The notes under the pieces: generated by a model
Databases searched by the model: none
Told to the model about the DNA's origin: nothing
What the model saw: only the letters and a program-made list of their open reading frames with translations
In this document: in pieces, positions 16,580-25,000 of the stretch
Layout: the number at the start of each line of letters is the position of its first letter
Numbering within the stretch: the first letter of the stretch is position 1
Position numbers and translations under genes: made by a program
NCBI RefSeq assembly: GCF_016756395.1
Contig: NZ_AP018365.1
Location: forward strand, 3,881,001 to 3,945,000
Direction of reading: 5' to 3'
DNA length: 64,000 nucleotides
DNA from: Streptomyces sp. SN-593
GTDB taxonomy: Bacteria; Actinomycetota; Actinomycetes; Streptomycetales; Streptomycetaceae

Positions 16580-17521
16580 GTGCATCTTTGCTACATCGAC
16601 GAGGCGGGCAACGGGCAAACACTTGATCCCGCGCGGCCTGATGCCCCTCCGGTCCTCGTCGTCGGCGGATTCACCGTGCCCCGGAACCACATCAAGTCCC
16701 TCACCTGGGCCTTCCTCGACGTCAAGAAGCATTACCGACCGCAGCTTCGGAACGCGGACCAGCTCTCGGACGTGATCCAGCACGAGATCAAGGGCGCGGA
16801 CGTTCGCAAGAACCTGCGCGCCGGCAACCACGGCTGGCGGCGTGCGGCCATGGAGTTGATCGCTTCACTCCTCGACATGCTGGAGGCTCACGAAGCGCGT
16901 CTCCTCGCTCGTGTGTGGATCAAGGAAGAGAGGCTGGCGTTCGACGAGTCCGGAGTCTACCCGGCCTCCGTCGCCGCGCTGAACGAGACCTTCCAGGCGC
17001 AGCTCGCCCACGAGCACTCGCGCGGCATGATGGTGCTCGACAGCCGTACGAAGGTGAAGAACGCCCCCAACGTGCACTGCGTGACCACCCGCAAATACCG
17101 CACGGGTGGGGACAGCCTGCGCGGGGTCATCGAGTCCCCGGTCTTCGGGCACAGCGACACTCACACGCTCCTCCAAGTCGCTGATTTGGCGGTGTCCTCC
17201 CTCCTGTTTCCGATCGCGTGTCATGCCTACCTGAGCGACGTGACGTGGAATGTGCACTGCGACGATGCTTATCGGCCACTGCGAGAGCAGTTCGGTCAAC
17301 GGCTGAAGAAGCTGCAGTTCCGTTACCAGGACGCCGGAGGGAAGTGGCGGGGTGGGATCGTGGTGTCCGACCGACGGACGCAGCAGCCGTCGAATCTCAT
17401 GTTCGGCCCCCGCAAGACTCCTGCCCTTCCTTCGGCCTCCATCCCCTACCAGCAGGGCATGCGGTACGGCGATACTCTGCCGGGGGCAGGAGCAACAGAG
17501 GGTCTGCCATCCGCGCCCTGA
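16580..17521 (+). CDS. DUF3800 family protein
   Basis: 313 residues. VHLCYIDEAGNGQ at the start and LLQVADLAVSSLLFP near residue 200 are the two signature regions of DUF3800, whose Asp/Glu residues are arranged like an RNase H-fold active site. GTG at 16580 has GGAGG four bases upstream, decisive against a longer frame from 16478. Members are frequent in defence islands and on mobile elements, but the biochemical role is not settled. Here it sits between the type I restriction system and the attachment site, the last gene of the putative element. The C-terminal ~45 residues are low complexity. Confidence 0.8.
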   Translation: MHLCYIDEAGNGQTLDPARPDAPPVLVVGGFTVPRNHIKSLTWAFLDVKKHYRPQLRNADQLSDVIQHEIKGADVRKNLRAGNHGWRRAAMELIASLLDMLEAHEARLLARVWIKEERLAFDESGVYPASVAALNETFQAQLAHEHSRGMMVLDSRTKVKNAPNVHCVTTRKYRTGGDSLRGVIESPVFGHSDTHTLLQVADLAVSSLLFPIACHAYLSDVTWNVHCDDAYRPLREQFGQRLKKLQFRYQDAGGKWRGGIVVSDRRTQQPSNLMFGPRKTPALPSASIPYQQGMRYGDTLPGAGATEGLPSAP

Positions 17522-17748
17522 TCGAAGCATGTGAACGAAGACGAGGAGACGGGGTGGTAGCCGCGTCAGCTGCCACCCCTGTCGAGGCAGCGCAGCGTTG
17601 CTGCAGGAAGAGCCCGCCTTCTCTGGGAGAAATTTGGGAGACGATCATGGAAAAACGGCCTCCCGAGACCCGCTCAGACCAACCCCCACCCCACCCCCTG
17701 ACCTGCGGTTTCCCGAATCCCGCAGGTCACGCCAGGGCCTCAACTGCC

Positions 17749-17795
17749 TTCGGGACGAAGAGGCCGTGGGTTCAAATCCCGCCACCCCGACTCCA
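17749..17795 (+). other. Attachment site: 3' half of a proline tRNA gene (CGG anticodon)
   Basis: From the anticodon loop TTCGGGA (17749-17755) onward this is a proper tRNA 3' half: anticodon-stem strand CGAAG, variable AGGCC, T-arm GTGGG-TTCAAAT-CCCGC with all five pairs, acceptor strand CACCCCG, discriminator A. CACCCCG complements CGGGGTG, the usual 5' acceptor strand of actinobacterial tRNA-Pro. Upstream of the loop the match stops: CTGCC stands where CTTCG is needed to pair, and there is no D-arm or 5' acceptor strand. The truncation exactly at the anticodon loop is typical of an integration core repeat. Confidence 0.8.
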
Positions 17796-17805
17796 AAGCA
17801 ACAGG

Positions 17806-17841
17806 TCAGGGCCCTGATCTTTTCGAGGATCGGGGCCCTGA
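17806..17841. terminator. Hairpin downstream of the tRNA fragment
   Basis: TCAGGGCCCTGATC (17806-17819) pairs with 17828-17841 around an eight-base loop containing TTTT, with one wobble pair. It probably is the original terminator of the host tRNA-Pro gene, retained in chromosomal DNA beyond the integration point. Confidence 0.7.
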
Positions 17842-17994
17842 GTCGTTCCCGGGGTGGCTTGGGGGCCATGTGGAAGCCAGCCTCGGCATCCCGCTTCCGG
17901 GCGGGAACAACCCGACTCGGGGGAACGCCTGAGACGGGCCCCCGGACGGCGCTACCGTCGCCTCGACGGATTGCCGGCCCGGGGGGGACGCCAC

Positions 17995-18708
17995 ATGCAG
18001 GAAAGATCAGCGGAACAAGGCTCGGAGGCCGTGCCGACGTCCGGACCTCTCATCGCCGGCGAAGTCTCGCTGCCGGAGGTCATGGCCCGGCTCCGGCACG
18101 ATCGCCCGGTCTTCCACTCCGAGGCGGACCTCCAGCACAGCTTCGCGCGCGTGTTGTGGGAGTTGGCGCCCGAGGTCAGCTCTCGACTCGAAGTACGCCA
18201 GGACGTCCCGGACACGACCGGCCGAAGATACCTCGACCTACTCTGCATCGGACCCTCCGCCCGCACCGCCATCGAGTTCAAGTACCGCACGGCCAAGTGG
18301 ACGGGTACGGCCGGACCTGACCAGGAGCAGTACGCACTACGGTCTCACTCGGCCGCCGACCTGGCCCGGCTCGGCTTCGTCTCCGACATCGCCCGCCTGG
18401 AGCGCTTCGGCAACCGCCCCGACCAGAACGGCCTGGCCCTCCTCATCACCAACGAAGCCGGCCTGTGGCTGCCCTCGAAGCAGAACGACACCCGGGACCG
18501 TGAATTCCGCCTCCACGAGGGCCGCACCCTCCCGAACCGACTCCTCTGGGGCGGCGGCGACTACCCACGGAACACGCGAACCCTGCACGGCGCCTACACC
18601 CTCAACTGGCAGCCCTACTCACTGCAAGACGGACCCGGGGGCGAGTTCCGCTACCTCGCCGTCGTCACCGACCCGGTACCCGTTCCGGATCTCACGACCC
18701 GGCCGTAA
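17995..18708 (+). CDS. PD-(D/E)XK nuclease-like protein
   Basis: 237 residues. The central segment RRYLDLLCIGPSARTAIEFK has the Asp then Glu-Xaa-Lys spacing of PD-(D/E)XK nucleases, preceded by a conserved-looking helix (HSEADLQHSFARVLWELAP). No methyltransferase or helicase partner is adjacent. ATG at 17995 follows a GGGGGGGAC stretch; an upstream frame from 17854 has no support. First gene beyond the attachment site, so it may be host chromosome or an older insertion at the same tRNA. Could be a Mrr-like or other restriction-type nuclease; specific function unknown. Confidence 0.55.
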   Translation: MQERSAEQGSEAVPTSGPLIAGEVSLPEVMARLRHDRPVFHSEADLQHSFARVLWELAPEVSSRLEVRQDVPDTTGRRYLDLLCIGPSARTAIEFKYRTAKWTGTAGPDQEQYALRSHSAADLARLGFVSDIARLERFGNRPDQNGLALLITNEAGLWLPSKQNDTRDREFRLHEGRTLPNRLLWGGGDYPRNTRTLHGAYTLNWQPYSLQDGPGGEFRYLAVVTDPVPVPDLTTRP

Positions 18709-18909
18709 GGGCCCGAAGGCTGTTCCGTCGTCGCGCAGGCAACACGCCGTTGCCTCCTCGAAGTCGGTACGGCGTCGCCCGGGTGGCCTGGCCGGGTTGC
18801 CAGCTCATGGAGGAGCCACCGTAGTTGAGCCCTACGGGCCAGCTCAGCGGCTGTCCGACCTGGGCGGTAGGGCTCCATTGAACAGCACAGTCGACATGGG
18901 GGACCCCAT

Positions 18910-19923
18910 ATGAGCGCTCAAGCAGATCCATTCCTCAACGGTGTGCCCCCGATGAGTGACTACGAGGGGCAGGTGTGGGCCGCGCTCAACGCGCACTGGG
19001 AACGTCGCGACAACCGTCGTGGACTGCCGAACTGGGCGAACGCCGCGCTCGGTCGCACCGGTGAGGCCGCGGGGAGCGCAGTGGGCCGGGTCAGGGGCGC
19101 TGTGCCGGAGGCGGTCAAGGCACCGATCCGTCGCGCGGGTGACGCTGTCGCCACCAAAGCTGCCCGACCGGCGCTCGCAGCCGCTACCGCGCTGCTCGAG
19201 ATGGTCAACGAGTGGGCCTTGGAGCTCAACGACCCGAAAGGCGTCGAGAAGCTCGCCCGCAAACGAGGTGTGGAACTGGACAGCTTCACCGAGCTTCGGC
19301 AGAAGGATCTCAAGTCCTGTGACAGGCTCCTGACCTTCAACACCCTCACGTGGCGGACCGCCGGCGCGGTCGAAGGCGGTGCGATGGGGCTGCTGGCCAT
19401 GGTCCCCGTCGCCGGCATCCCCGTCGCGATGACAGCGGACATCCTCGTGGTCCAGGTCCTGAGCACGTCGATCGCGGCGCGCATCGCGTACTCCTACGGC
19501 TACGACGCCAAAGATCCCGACGAGCAGACCTTCATCCAGCGTCTCGTACGCCGGTCCTTCATGGCCCAGGCAACCAAGGTCGAGCCGTTGCGCGACACCG
19601 CTCGGGCGGCGGATGCGCTCAGAGGACGGATACGGTGGTCGGACAAACTCCGCCAAGACCATCACCTCGTGGCCGCCCTGGAGAAGCTGCTGCAGCAACT
19701 CGGTCCGGCCGGCTCCAAGGTGTCGGTCCAGGACGTCGCCAAGGTCGTGCCGGTCGTGGGTGTCCTTGTCGGTGCCGGTATGAATGCCGCGATCCTCGGC
19801 AGGGTGGCCGCTGACGCCCAGCGGTACTGCCAGACGCGATTCCTGTGCGACAAGTACGGACTGCCGCTACCGATCGCGCTCGCAACGGACCGGGGCGACG
19901 ACCTCGACGACCACGCCATCTAG
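18910..19923 (+). CDS. EcsC family protein
   Basis: 337 residues. The core from about residue 60 has EMVNEWALELNDPKGVEKLA, a hydrophobic glycine-rich segment (GGAMGLLAMVPVAGIPVAMT) and a second one (VVPVVGVLVGAGMNAAIL), the pattern of EcsC-family proteins. The family is named after a B. subtilis gene next to an ABC transporter and its function is poorly understood. ATG at 18910 has GGGGGA upstream; a second ATG at 18952 is possible. It stands alone with no obvious operon partner. Confidence 0.8.
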   Translation: MSAQADPFLNGVPPMSDYEGQVWAALNAHWERRDNRRGLPNWANAALGRTGEAAGSAVGRVRGAVPEAVKAPIRRAGDAVATKAARPALAAATALLEMVNEWALELNDPKGVEKLARKRGVELDSFTELRQKDLKSCDRLLTFNTLTWRTAGAVEGGAMGLLAMVPVAGIPVAMTADILVVQVLSTSIAARIAYSYGYDAKDPDEQTFIQRLVRRSFMAQATKVEPLRDTARAADALRGRIRWSDKLRQDHHLVAALEKLLQQLGPAGSKVSVQDVAKVVPVVGVLVGAGMNAAILGRVAADAQRYCQTRFLCDKYGLPLPIALATDRGDDLDDHAI

Positions 19924-20291
19924 CCAGGCCAGCCCGCACGACGACGATCCGGAACTTGTCACATCGACGCCTGCGAGCACCCCGTCCTCAACCCCACCGA
20001 GCAGGTCCTCCGCTAGCTGCAGGCCGGCGAAACGGTCCCCTCGAAGCAGTTGATGTCGGATGGACTGTCCGTCGCCGGCGACACGCACCGGCGGATCTAC
20101 GGCCGGCAGGGTCACCCTTTGCACTGCGGGCGTCGGCATCCGAGGCCGATCGTCAGACCTGACGATCGGCTACCGCACCGCGTCAGAGGCTCCCGACCCG
20201 GCGGCCCAGGTCGCCCACGGCGCCACCTGCGACGACCTCGACGACCTCGACGACCTCGACGACGGCACCCTCGTACCGCACGGCTCGCGGG
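19924..20291. other. Intergenic stretch with short tandem repeat
   Basis: 368 bases between convergent genes. Open frames exist on both strands but are interrupted and not recognisable. A 9-bp tandem repeat, GACGACCTC, runs from 20231 to 20263 (3.7 copies), just beyond the glycine-rich protein's stop. Confidence 0.6.
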
Positions 20292-21716
20292 TCACTCGAA
20301 ACCACCGCCGAAACCGCTGCCGTCTCCGCCACCGCCGCCGCCGAAGTCGCCCGGGTCGAAGTCGGACCCGGAGTAGTCGCCGCCCTCCGGGCCGCCTCCG
20401 CCTCCGCCCTCGCCCCCGCCCCCGCCCTCGCCGTCGTAGCCGTAGCCGTAGCCGGGCCCGAAGAGCGACCCGCCCAGCAGCGTGCCGACCAGCAGGCCGG
20501 GCAGCAGACCGCCGCCGAAGTAGCCGCCCGCATAGGGGGCGTACGCCGAGCCGGCGTTCCAGTACGGCCGCGGGCCGCGGGCGGTGTCGACCGTACGGGC
20601 CAGCGGCGCGTCGCCGTCGTCGATCCGAGCCGCGTCCGCGGCGCAGGCGGGCACGTCGCGAGGGGCTCCGCCGGGCGGCGCCCAGGACACGTCGCGTACC
20701 GAGGGACCGTGCCGGGGGTCGAAGAAGCACGGCGGACGCCGTTCGGGCAGCGGCTTGCCGGCGCGGCGGGCGTCGAGCGTCGCCAGGGCGAAGCGCCCCT
20801 CCTCCAGGGCCTCGGTGACGGGCTGCACGTCCTCCGGGCGGCGGGCCGCGCCCATCAGCGACTTGGCGCGCTCGTACGCGTCGAGGGCGTGGGAGTAGTC
20901 GGCGCGCATCAGGTCGTCGGACGACGGGTCGGCGGGCTGGAAGTCCAGCCGGTCCACCTCCTCACCGAAGGCCGTGATGTCCTCGTCCACGACCTCGCGC
21001 AGTCGGCGCAACTGGTCCCGCCGCTGCTCCTCGCGCGCCTTGCGCCGCCGCCGGACCAGCAGGTATCCGCCGCCGGCCAGGAGGACCACGACCACCCCCG
21101 CCACGATCGCGCCGGTCGCGCCGCCACCCCCGCCACCGCCACCGCCGCTCCAGGATGCCGGAGCCCGGCCGTCGGTCTGCGGCAGGGCTCCCTTGACGAA
21201 GTCGTCGAGTTGGGTGGCGGTACTGCCGCCGGAGGACCGCTGGACCTGCCCGACCAGGTTGTCGACCGCGGCGGGCGACATGACCTGCGGGTCGGCCCCG
21301 GCGTCGAACCGGCTACCGAGGTGGAGGGCGTAGAGGCCGGTGATGCCGACCGCCGAGCGGAGGTCCTGGAGGACGGTCCGCGCCGGGAACTGCGCGGTGG
21401 CCGGCAGGACCGCCACGAAGAGCGGTTTGTCCGCCGACCTGATCCGATCGGCCAGCGTCTTCGCCTGGCTCGGCGTGAGCTGGTCCGACACGCGCGGATC
21501 GACGTAGACGGGCCCCTTCCTGAGCTGCTCGGCGACGGTACCGATGGCGGTCGCGGACTGCGCGGTCTGCGCGAAGGGCGCGGACGGCGCGGAGGGCGCG
21601 GCCTGCGCGGGGGTCGCGAGGGACGTGCCCGTGAAGGCGATGACGCCGGTGAGAGCCGCGGCGACGGCGAACGGCACGGCGCGCCGCCGGAGAAGCCGTC
21701 CAGGACCGTAGCTCAT
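20292..21716 (-). CDS. Secreted/membrane protein with glycine-rich tail
   Basis: 474 residues. A signal peptide (basic head, hydrophobic core, processing near TPAQA-AP) is followed by an extracellular domain (~55-180) with the patch VYVDPRVSDQLTPSQAKTLA. Next come a poly-Gly hinge, one transmembrane helix (GAIVAGVVVVLLAGGGYLLV, ~205) and RRRRKAREE on the cytoplasmic side. A helical region follows (~235-330), then a long Gly/Tyr tail ending in runs of glycine. I recognise the layout from Streptomyces but not a functional family. It may be an envelope sensor or scaffold. ATG at 21716. Confidence 0.7.
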   Translation of the reverse strand: MSYGPGRLLRRRAVPFAVAAALTGVIAFTGTSLATPAQAAPSAPSAPFAQTAQSATAIGTVAEQLRKGPVYVDPRVSDQLTPSQAKTLADRIRSADKPLFVAVLPATAQFPARTVLQDLRSAVGITGLYALHLGSRFDAGADPQVMSPAAVDNLVGQVQRSSGGSTATQLDDFVKGALPQTDGRAPASWSGGGGGGGGGATGAIVAGVVVVLLAGGGYLLVRRRRKAREEQRRDQLRRLREVVDEDITAFGEEVDRLDFQPADPSSDDLMRADYSHALDAYERAKSLMGAARRPEDVQPVTEALEEGRFALATLDARRAGKPLPERRPPCFFDPRHGPSVRDVSWAPPGGAPRDVPACAADAARIDDGDAPLARTVDTARGPRPYWNAGSAYAPYAGGYFGGGLLPGLLVGTLLGGSLFGPGYGYGYDGEGGGGGEGGGGGGPEGGDYSGSDFDPGDFGGGGGGDGSGFGGGFE

Positions 21717-22103
21717 GATGGCGTCTCTCCTCGCTGCCGTCCCACTCGCGGCCTTCTCGCCGCCTTCTCACCGCACATCGGCAGATTACCGGACATAAAG
21801 GCACGGAAGGTCCAGCGGCCGACGCGACTGACGCACCATCAGCCTTCTGCCCCACATACTCCGGGCCGGGCCGTCGGACGTCTCCGTCAGGACGATGTCC
21901 CGCCGGTGGAGGCGTGGGCGCCCGGCCGGGACTCCGGCTGCCATGACTGCGATACGTCTTCAGGGTCTCCGCGGGGATCGGGCCGTCAGCGGCCGCGTTC
22001 CCGAGCCCTGTCGGCCCCCCGGTAACCAGCCCTGTCGGCCCCTCGGTACATAGCCGTGTCGGCCCTTCGGTAACCAGCCCTGTCGGCCCCTCGGTAAGCG
22101 GCG
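21717..22103. other. Intergenic region containing a 24-bp tandem repeat
   Basis: 387 bases between two leftward genes. The half next to 22104 is a tandem array (separate entry). The remainder, which should hold the promoter of the glycine-rich membrane protein gene, shows no clear motif. Confidence 0.55.
22004..22099. repeat. 24-bp tandem repeat, four copies
   Basis: Four head-to-tail units (22004-22027, 22028-22051, 22052-22075, 22076-22099), each starting AGCC and containing TGTCGGCCC and CGGTA, with 1-4 differences between units. The array starts four bases beyond the stop of the DUF262 gene (22104), so it would lie in its 3' untranslated region. Confidence 0.9.
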
Positions 22104-24689
22104 TCAGAGCGTGTCGGCTCCTTCCCCCGCCACCCGGCGGCGGTTGGTCCGCGCGACGGTGTGCGCGAACCACTCCAGTACCGCGCAGAGTTCCCCGGCG
22201 TGTTCCGCGAAGACCTCCAGCGGGAAGGACGGGCGCAGGTCCAACTTGGCCTCGGCCAGGCCGATGCCGTCGATGGCGTTCAGCCGGTCCAGCAGTTCGC
22301 GGCGCAGGGACTCGTCGTCGAACGGGGGACGTCGCTTCAGGTACTGGAAGACGACCTCGACCGTGCCGGACACCGGGTAGATCCCCAGGGGCCAGGTCGT
22401 ACGGAGATCCGGAGTACCGTCCAGCCGTGCCGTGGGGAAGCAACTCGTCTCGTTCGCCCGGCCGTAGGCGAGGTGGCCGCCCTGTTCCTCCCAGGAGTGG
22501 AGGGCGCGCAGGACTCCGCCGGCGGTCTGCTCGGTCTGGTTGTCGCGCAGTTGCGCCTCGAACCGGGCGGCGGCCGATGACCGTGCGCTGTCGCCGGCCG
22601 GAGCCAGGTCCGCGGAGTCCTCATCGGAGTCCCTGCCCAGAAGTGCCGCGAGGTCGGACGTCGTCAGCCGGTGGGAGCGTCGGGCCCGGCCGACCTCGTC
22701 GAAGGGAACTCCCTCTGCTTCCAGCCGGGTTCGCGCGTCACCGGACTCCTCGCCGTCCGGCCGGCGGAATCCCGCGGAGACGCGGCCGTCCGCCGTCAGC
22801 ACGCGGTAGGCCCCGTGGAGCCCGGCCTTGGTCGCCAGGTGCTGGCCGACGGGGACCGCGTGGGTGCCGATCAGCGCCGCGACGTCACCGTAGGTGGTCC
22901 AGGTGCCGGCGGGCATGGCGAGGAGAGCCCCGCGCAACTCCTTCCAGCCGGACCACTCGTCGTCGGCCAGGGTCGTCCCGGCGATCGGGCCGGGCCACAA
23001 CCGCACGGCACGCTCCGCGAGTTCGCCGGCGCGGGCCAGGACCTCGGCCCGGCCCCAGCGCTCCTGTCCGGCGATGGCCTGGTTCATGCGCAGGGCACTG
23101 GAGTCCAGGATCTCCTGCTTGCGGCGGAAGGGGTGGTTGGACAGCTTCGCGTTGTCCGCGGACAGCGTCAGGTTTCCCAGCGTGTGGACGAGCGAGGCGT
23201 GGAGTTCCTCCGGGGTCTGCCCGTCCTGGGTCTCCTCGGCGAGCAGGTCCAGCCACTGGTGGGCCGGGTGCTGCGGGAGGACGTGCTCCACCGTGAGGTG
23301 GGCCTTGGCGTAGTCGACCGGCTCGCTGCTCCCGTAGCTCTCCTCCAGCCTGCGCAGCACCTGGAAACGCTGGTTGCCGCGGCCGGCCTTGTAGAACGGC
23401 CGGGTGCGGACGGCCTCGCGGACCGCGTCGTCGTCGGGCCAGACGCGGGCTCCCACCTGGTTCTTGGACAGGAAGCGGCGGACCGCCTCCGCGGGGTCGT
23501 CGTCCTTCTCCAGTTCCTTGGGGATCTCCATGAACACGCGGTTGCTGCCCATGGTGGAGTAACCCGCCAGCAGCCGCCGCACCATGTAGCTCTCGGCGTA
23601 CGCGAGCGCCTGGGCCGCCTGGCGGCCCGTGGCCCGGCCGGCGTCCACCCGGTCGAGGAGCACGAGCGCCAGCGGGTAGTGGGTCTGGCCGCCCCAACGG
23701 GACATCCGCTCCAGGACTTCTCGGAGGTCGGGGTCCGGTTCGCGCTCGGGCTGGAGGATGCGCACGAGGCGTTCGGCGCGTCGCGCGAGAGCCGCGATCT
23801 CCTCCTCCAGGGCCGCCTCGTCGGCGCTGATCGGTTCCAGGCGCCGCTTCTGGTCGCGGTAGATCTCGCTCTGCTTGGCCCTGTTGTTGCCCGCCACCAC
23901 CAGGTCCAGCCACACCAGGAGTTCCAGGTTGGCCGGCCCCAGGAGCTCCTGCATCGGAAGCCAGCGGCTGCGGTAGACGTGCTCCCCGCGGGTCGGCAGG
24001 CACATGAAGAGGTAGTTCCGCAGCAGGTCGCTCTGGCTCAGGCCGACGCCGGTGTTGTTGATCGACTCGAAGATCCGGTAGACGTTGTCGCCTTCGGCCG
24101 CCGTGATCTCGACGATCGACAGCAGCCCGCCGAGGACGGCCTCCACCGTGTCCGTCCACGCCTCGCCCCCGCTCTCCTCCCCCTCGGTCAGCGCCGACAG
24201 GAAGAAGCGGTAGGCGGCGCCCACGTTGCCGGGGCCGCCCGCCTTCGGGGAGTTCTCGATGCAGGCGGTGAACGCGTCGCGGTCGGCCTGCGTCGGCAGC
24301 AGGCGGTAGTGGTCGTCGCCGCTGCGGTACTTGTTGACGAGGACGAGGTCGTGGATACGGTCGGCCTTCTGCTCCGCTCCCCGCGCGCGGTGCCGGTCGC
24401 GCAGCGCGGTGAAGGCGAGCATGAGGGTGGTCAGCCGCTGCTGCCCGTCGACGACGAGCCAGCGCTGCATCCCGCCCGCCGTGATCCGGCCGGGCGCCAG
24501 CACGACGGACCCGAGGAAGTGGGCCGCGGGAGCACGGTTCTCCGACTGGTCCTCGACCAGTTCCCGGACGTCGTCCCAGAGTTGCCGAAGCTGCTCGCGC
24601 TCCCAGCTGTACGTCCTTTGGTACAGGGGCACCTGGTACTGCTTCTCGCCCTGGACGAGGTTCTTGAACGTGGTCTCCTGAGCGTGCAC
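22104..24689 (-). CDS. DUF262-DUF1524 (GmrSD-like) protein fused to a cysteine-less alkyltransferase-like domain
   Basis: 861 residues. Residues ~5-240 are DUF262 (ParB-like) with the nucleotide-linked motif VDGQQRLTTL (80-89). Residues ~440-540 are DUF1524 with the HNH-like TVEHVLPQ (466-473) and GNLTLS. Residues ~585-660 (MPAGTWTTYGDVAALIG, VPVGQHLATK, GAYRVLTADGRVSAGF) match the DNA-binding domain of O6-alkylguanine alkyltransferase, but the PCHRV active site is replaced by GAYRV with no cysteine. A further unknown domain spans ~705-840. GmrSD enzymes cut modified DNA. GTG at 24689 has GGGGGAGAGG upstream; the longer frame to 25010 is unsupported. Confidence 0.8.
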   Translation of the reverse strand: MHAQETTFKNLVQGEKQYQVPLYQRTYSWEREQLRQLWDDVRELVEDQSENRAPAAHFLGSVVLAPGRITAGGMQRWLVVDGQQRLTTLMLAFTALRDRHRARGAEQKADRIHDLVLVNKYRSGDDHYRLLPTQADRDAFTACIENSPKAGGPGNVGAAYRFFLSALTEGEESGGEAWTDTVEAVLGGLLSIVEITAAEGDNVYRIFESINNTGVGLSQSDLLRNYLFMCLPTRGEHVYRSRWLPMQELLGPANLELLVWLDLVVAGNNRAKQSEIYRDQKRRLEPISADEAALEEEIAALARRAERLVRILQPEREPDPDLREVLERMSRWGGQTHYPLALVLLDRVDAGRATGRQAAQALAYAESYMVRRLLAGYSTMGSNRVFMEIPKELEKDDDPAEAVRRFLSKNQVGARVWPDDDAVREAVRTRPFYKAGRGNQRFQVLRRLEESYGSSEPVDYAKAHLTVEHVLPQHPAHQWLDLLAEETQDGQTPEELHASLVHTLGNLTLSADNAKLSNHPFRRKQEILDSSALRMNQAIAGQERWGRAEVLARAGELAERAVRLWPGPIAGTTLADDEWSGWKELRGALLAMPAGTWTTYGDVAALIGTHAVPVGQHLATKAGLHGAYRVLTADGRVSAGFRRPDGEESGDARTRLEAEGVPFDEVGRARRSHRLTTSDLAALLGRDSDEDSADLAPAGDSARSSAAARFEAQLRDNQTEQTAGGVLRALHSWEEQGGHLAYGRANETSCFPTARLDGTPDLRTTWPLGIYPVSGTVEVVFQYLKRRPPFDDESLRRELLDRLNAIDGIGLAEAKLDLRPSFPLEVFAEHAGELCAVLEWFAHTVARTNRRRVAGEGADTL

Positions 24690-25000
24690 GCGCGCCTCTC
24701 CCCCAAGGTCGGTCGATCGGCTCCCATGCTGCCATCGCCGCTGGGCAGGGGTGTCGATATCCGGGCACCGAGGCACGAGTCGGCCTCCCGGAGCGGGAAT
24801 CCGCTCCCGTGGGCCCGCTGCCCGGACGGGCGGTTCAAGAACGGCAGCCGGGACGCGTTGCCGTGGGGACGATCGTTCTTCCGATCGGCGCGGCGCACGG
24901 CTGATGATGCTTTCGGGGACCTGGGACGCGTCCACGCCCGACGCGGTGGGTCCCGCGTGTCGTCGGCGGTCGGCCGGGCGCGCTCGGCTAAGTCGTACAG
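24690..25000. other. Divergent intergenic region
   Basis: 311 bases between the outward-facing DUF262 gene and the glycosylase-like gene, expected to hold both promoters. A short inverted repeat (GATCG at 24871-24875, CGATC at 24882-24886) is the only symmetry seen; nothing else is recognisable. Confidence 0.5.

Larger units (their letters stand above)
1..17795. mobile_element. Right-hand part of an integrated mobilizable element (inferred)
   Basis: The block carries mobilization genes at the left edge, several small regulator operons of the kind common on actinobacterial integrative elements, decayed genes and a complete type I restriction system. It ends at a truncated proline tRNA 3' half at 17749-17795. 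Integration at the 3' end of a tRNA normally leaves the complete tRNA at one junction and a 3' copy at the other, so a fragment on the + strand here means the element lies to its left and host DNA to its right. No integrase or replication gene is visible, so the element must extend past the left edge. The boundaries are inference. Confidence 0.55.
17522..17994. other. Junction region with attachment site, no gene
   Basis: 473 bases between the DUF3800 gene and the PD-(D/E)XK-like gene. It holds an inverted repeat (ACCTGCGG at 17701-17708, CCGCAGGT at 17720-17727), the proline tRNA 3' fragment and the following terminator hairpin. The inverted repeat is close enough to the tRNA fragment to be a recombinase or excisionase arm site, but this is only positional. 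Confidence 0.6.

Noticed and set aside
16083-16775. Open frame upstream of and overlapping the DUF3800 gene
   Set aside because: Ser/Arg/Pro-rich composition and overlap with the TTCG hairpin and the real gene in another frame argue against coding.
17701-17795. A complete tRNA-Pro gene
   Set aside because: Only the anticodon loop and 3' side are present; no D-arm, 5' acceptor strand or matching anticodon-stem strand is found upstream.
20050-20376. Small open frames between the EcsC and glycine-rich protein genes
   Set aside because: They overlap the tandem GACGACCTC repeat, carry no family features or ribosome binding sites, and one is interrupted by a stop.
22004-22099. CRISPR array candidate
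   Set aside because: Four directly adjacent, imperfect 24-bp units with no spacers and no cas genes nearby.
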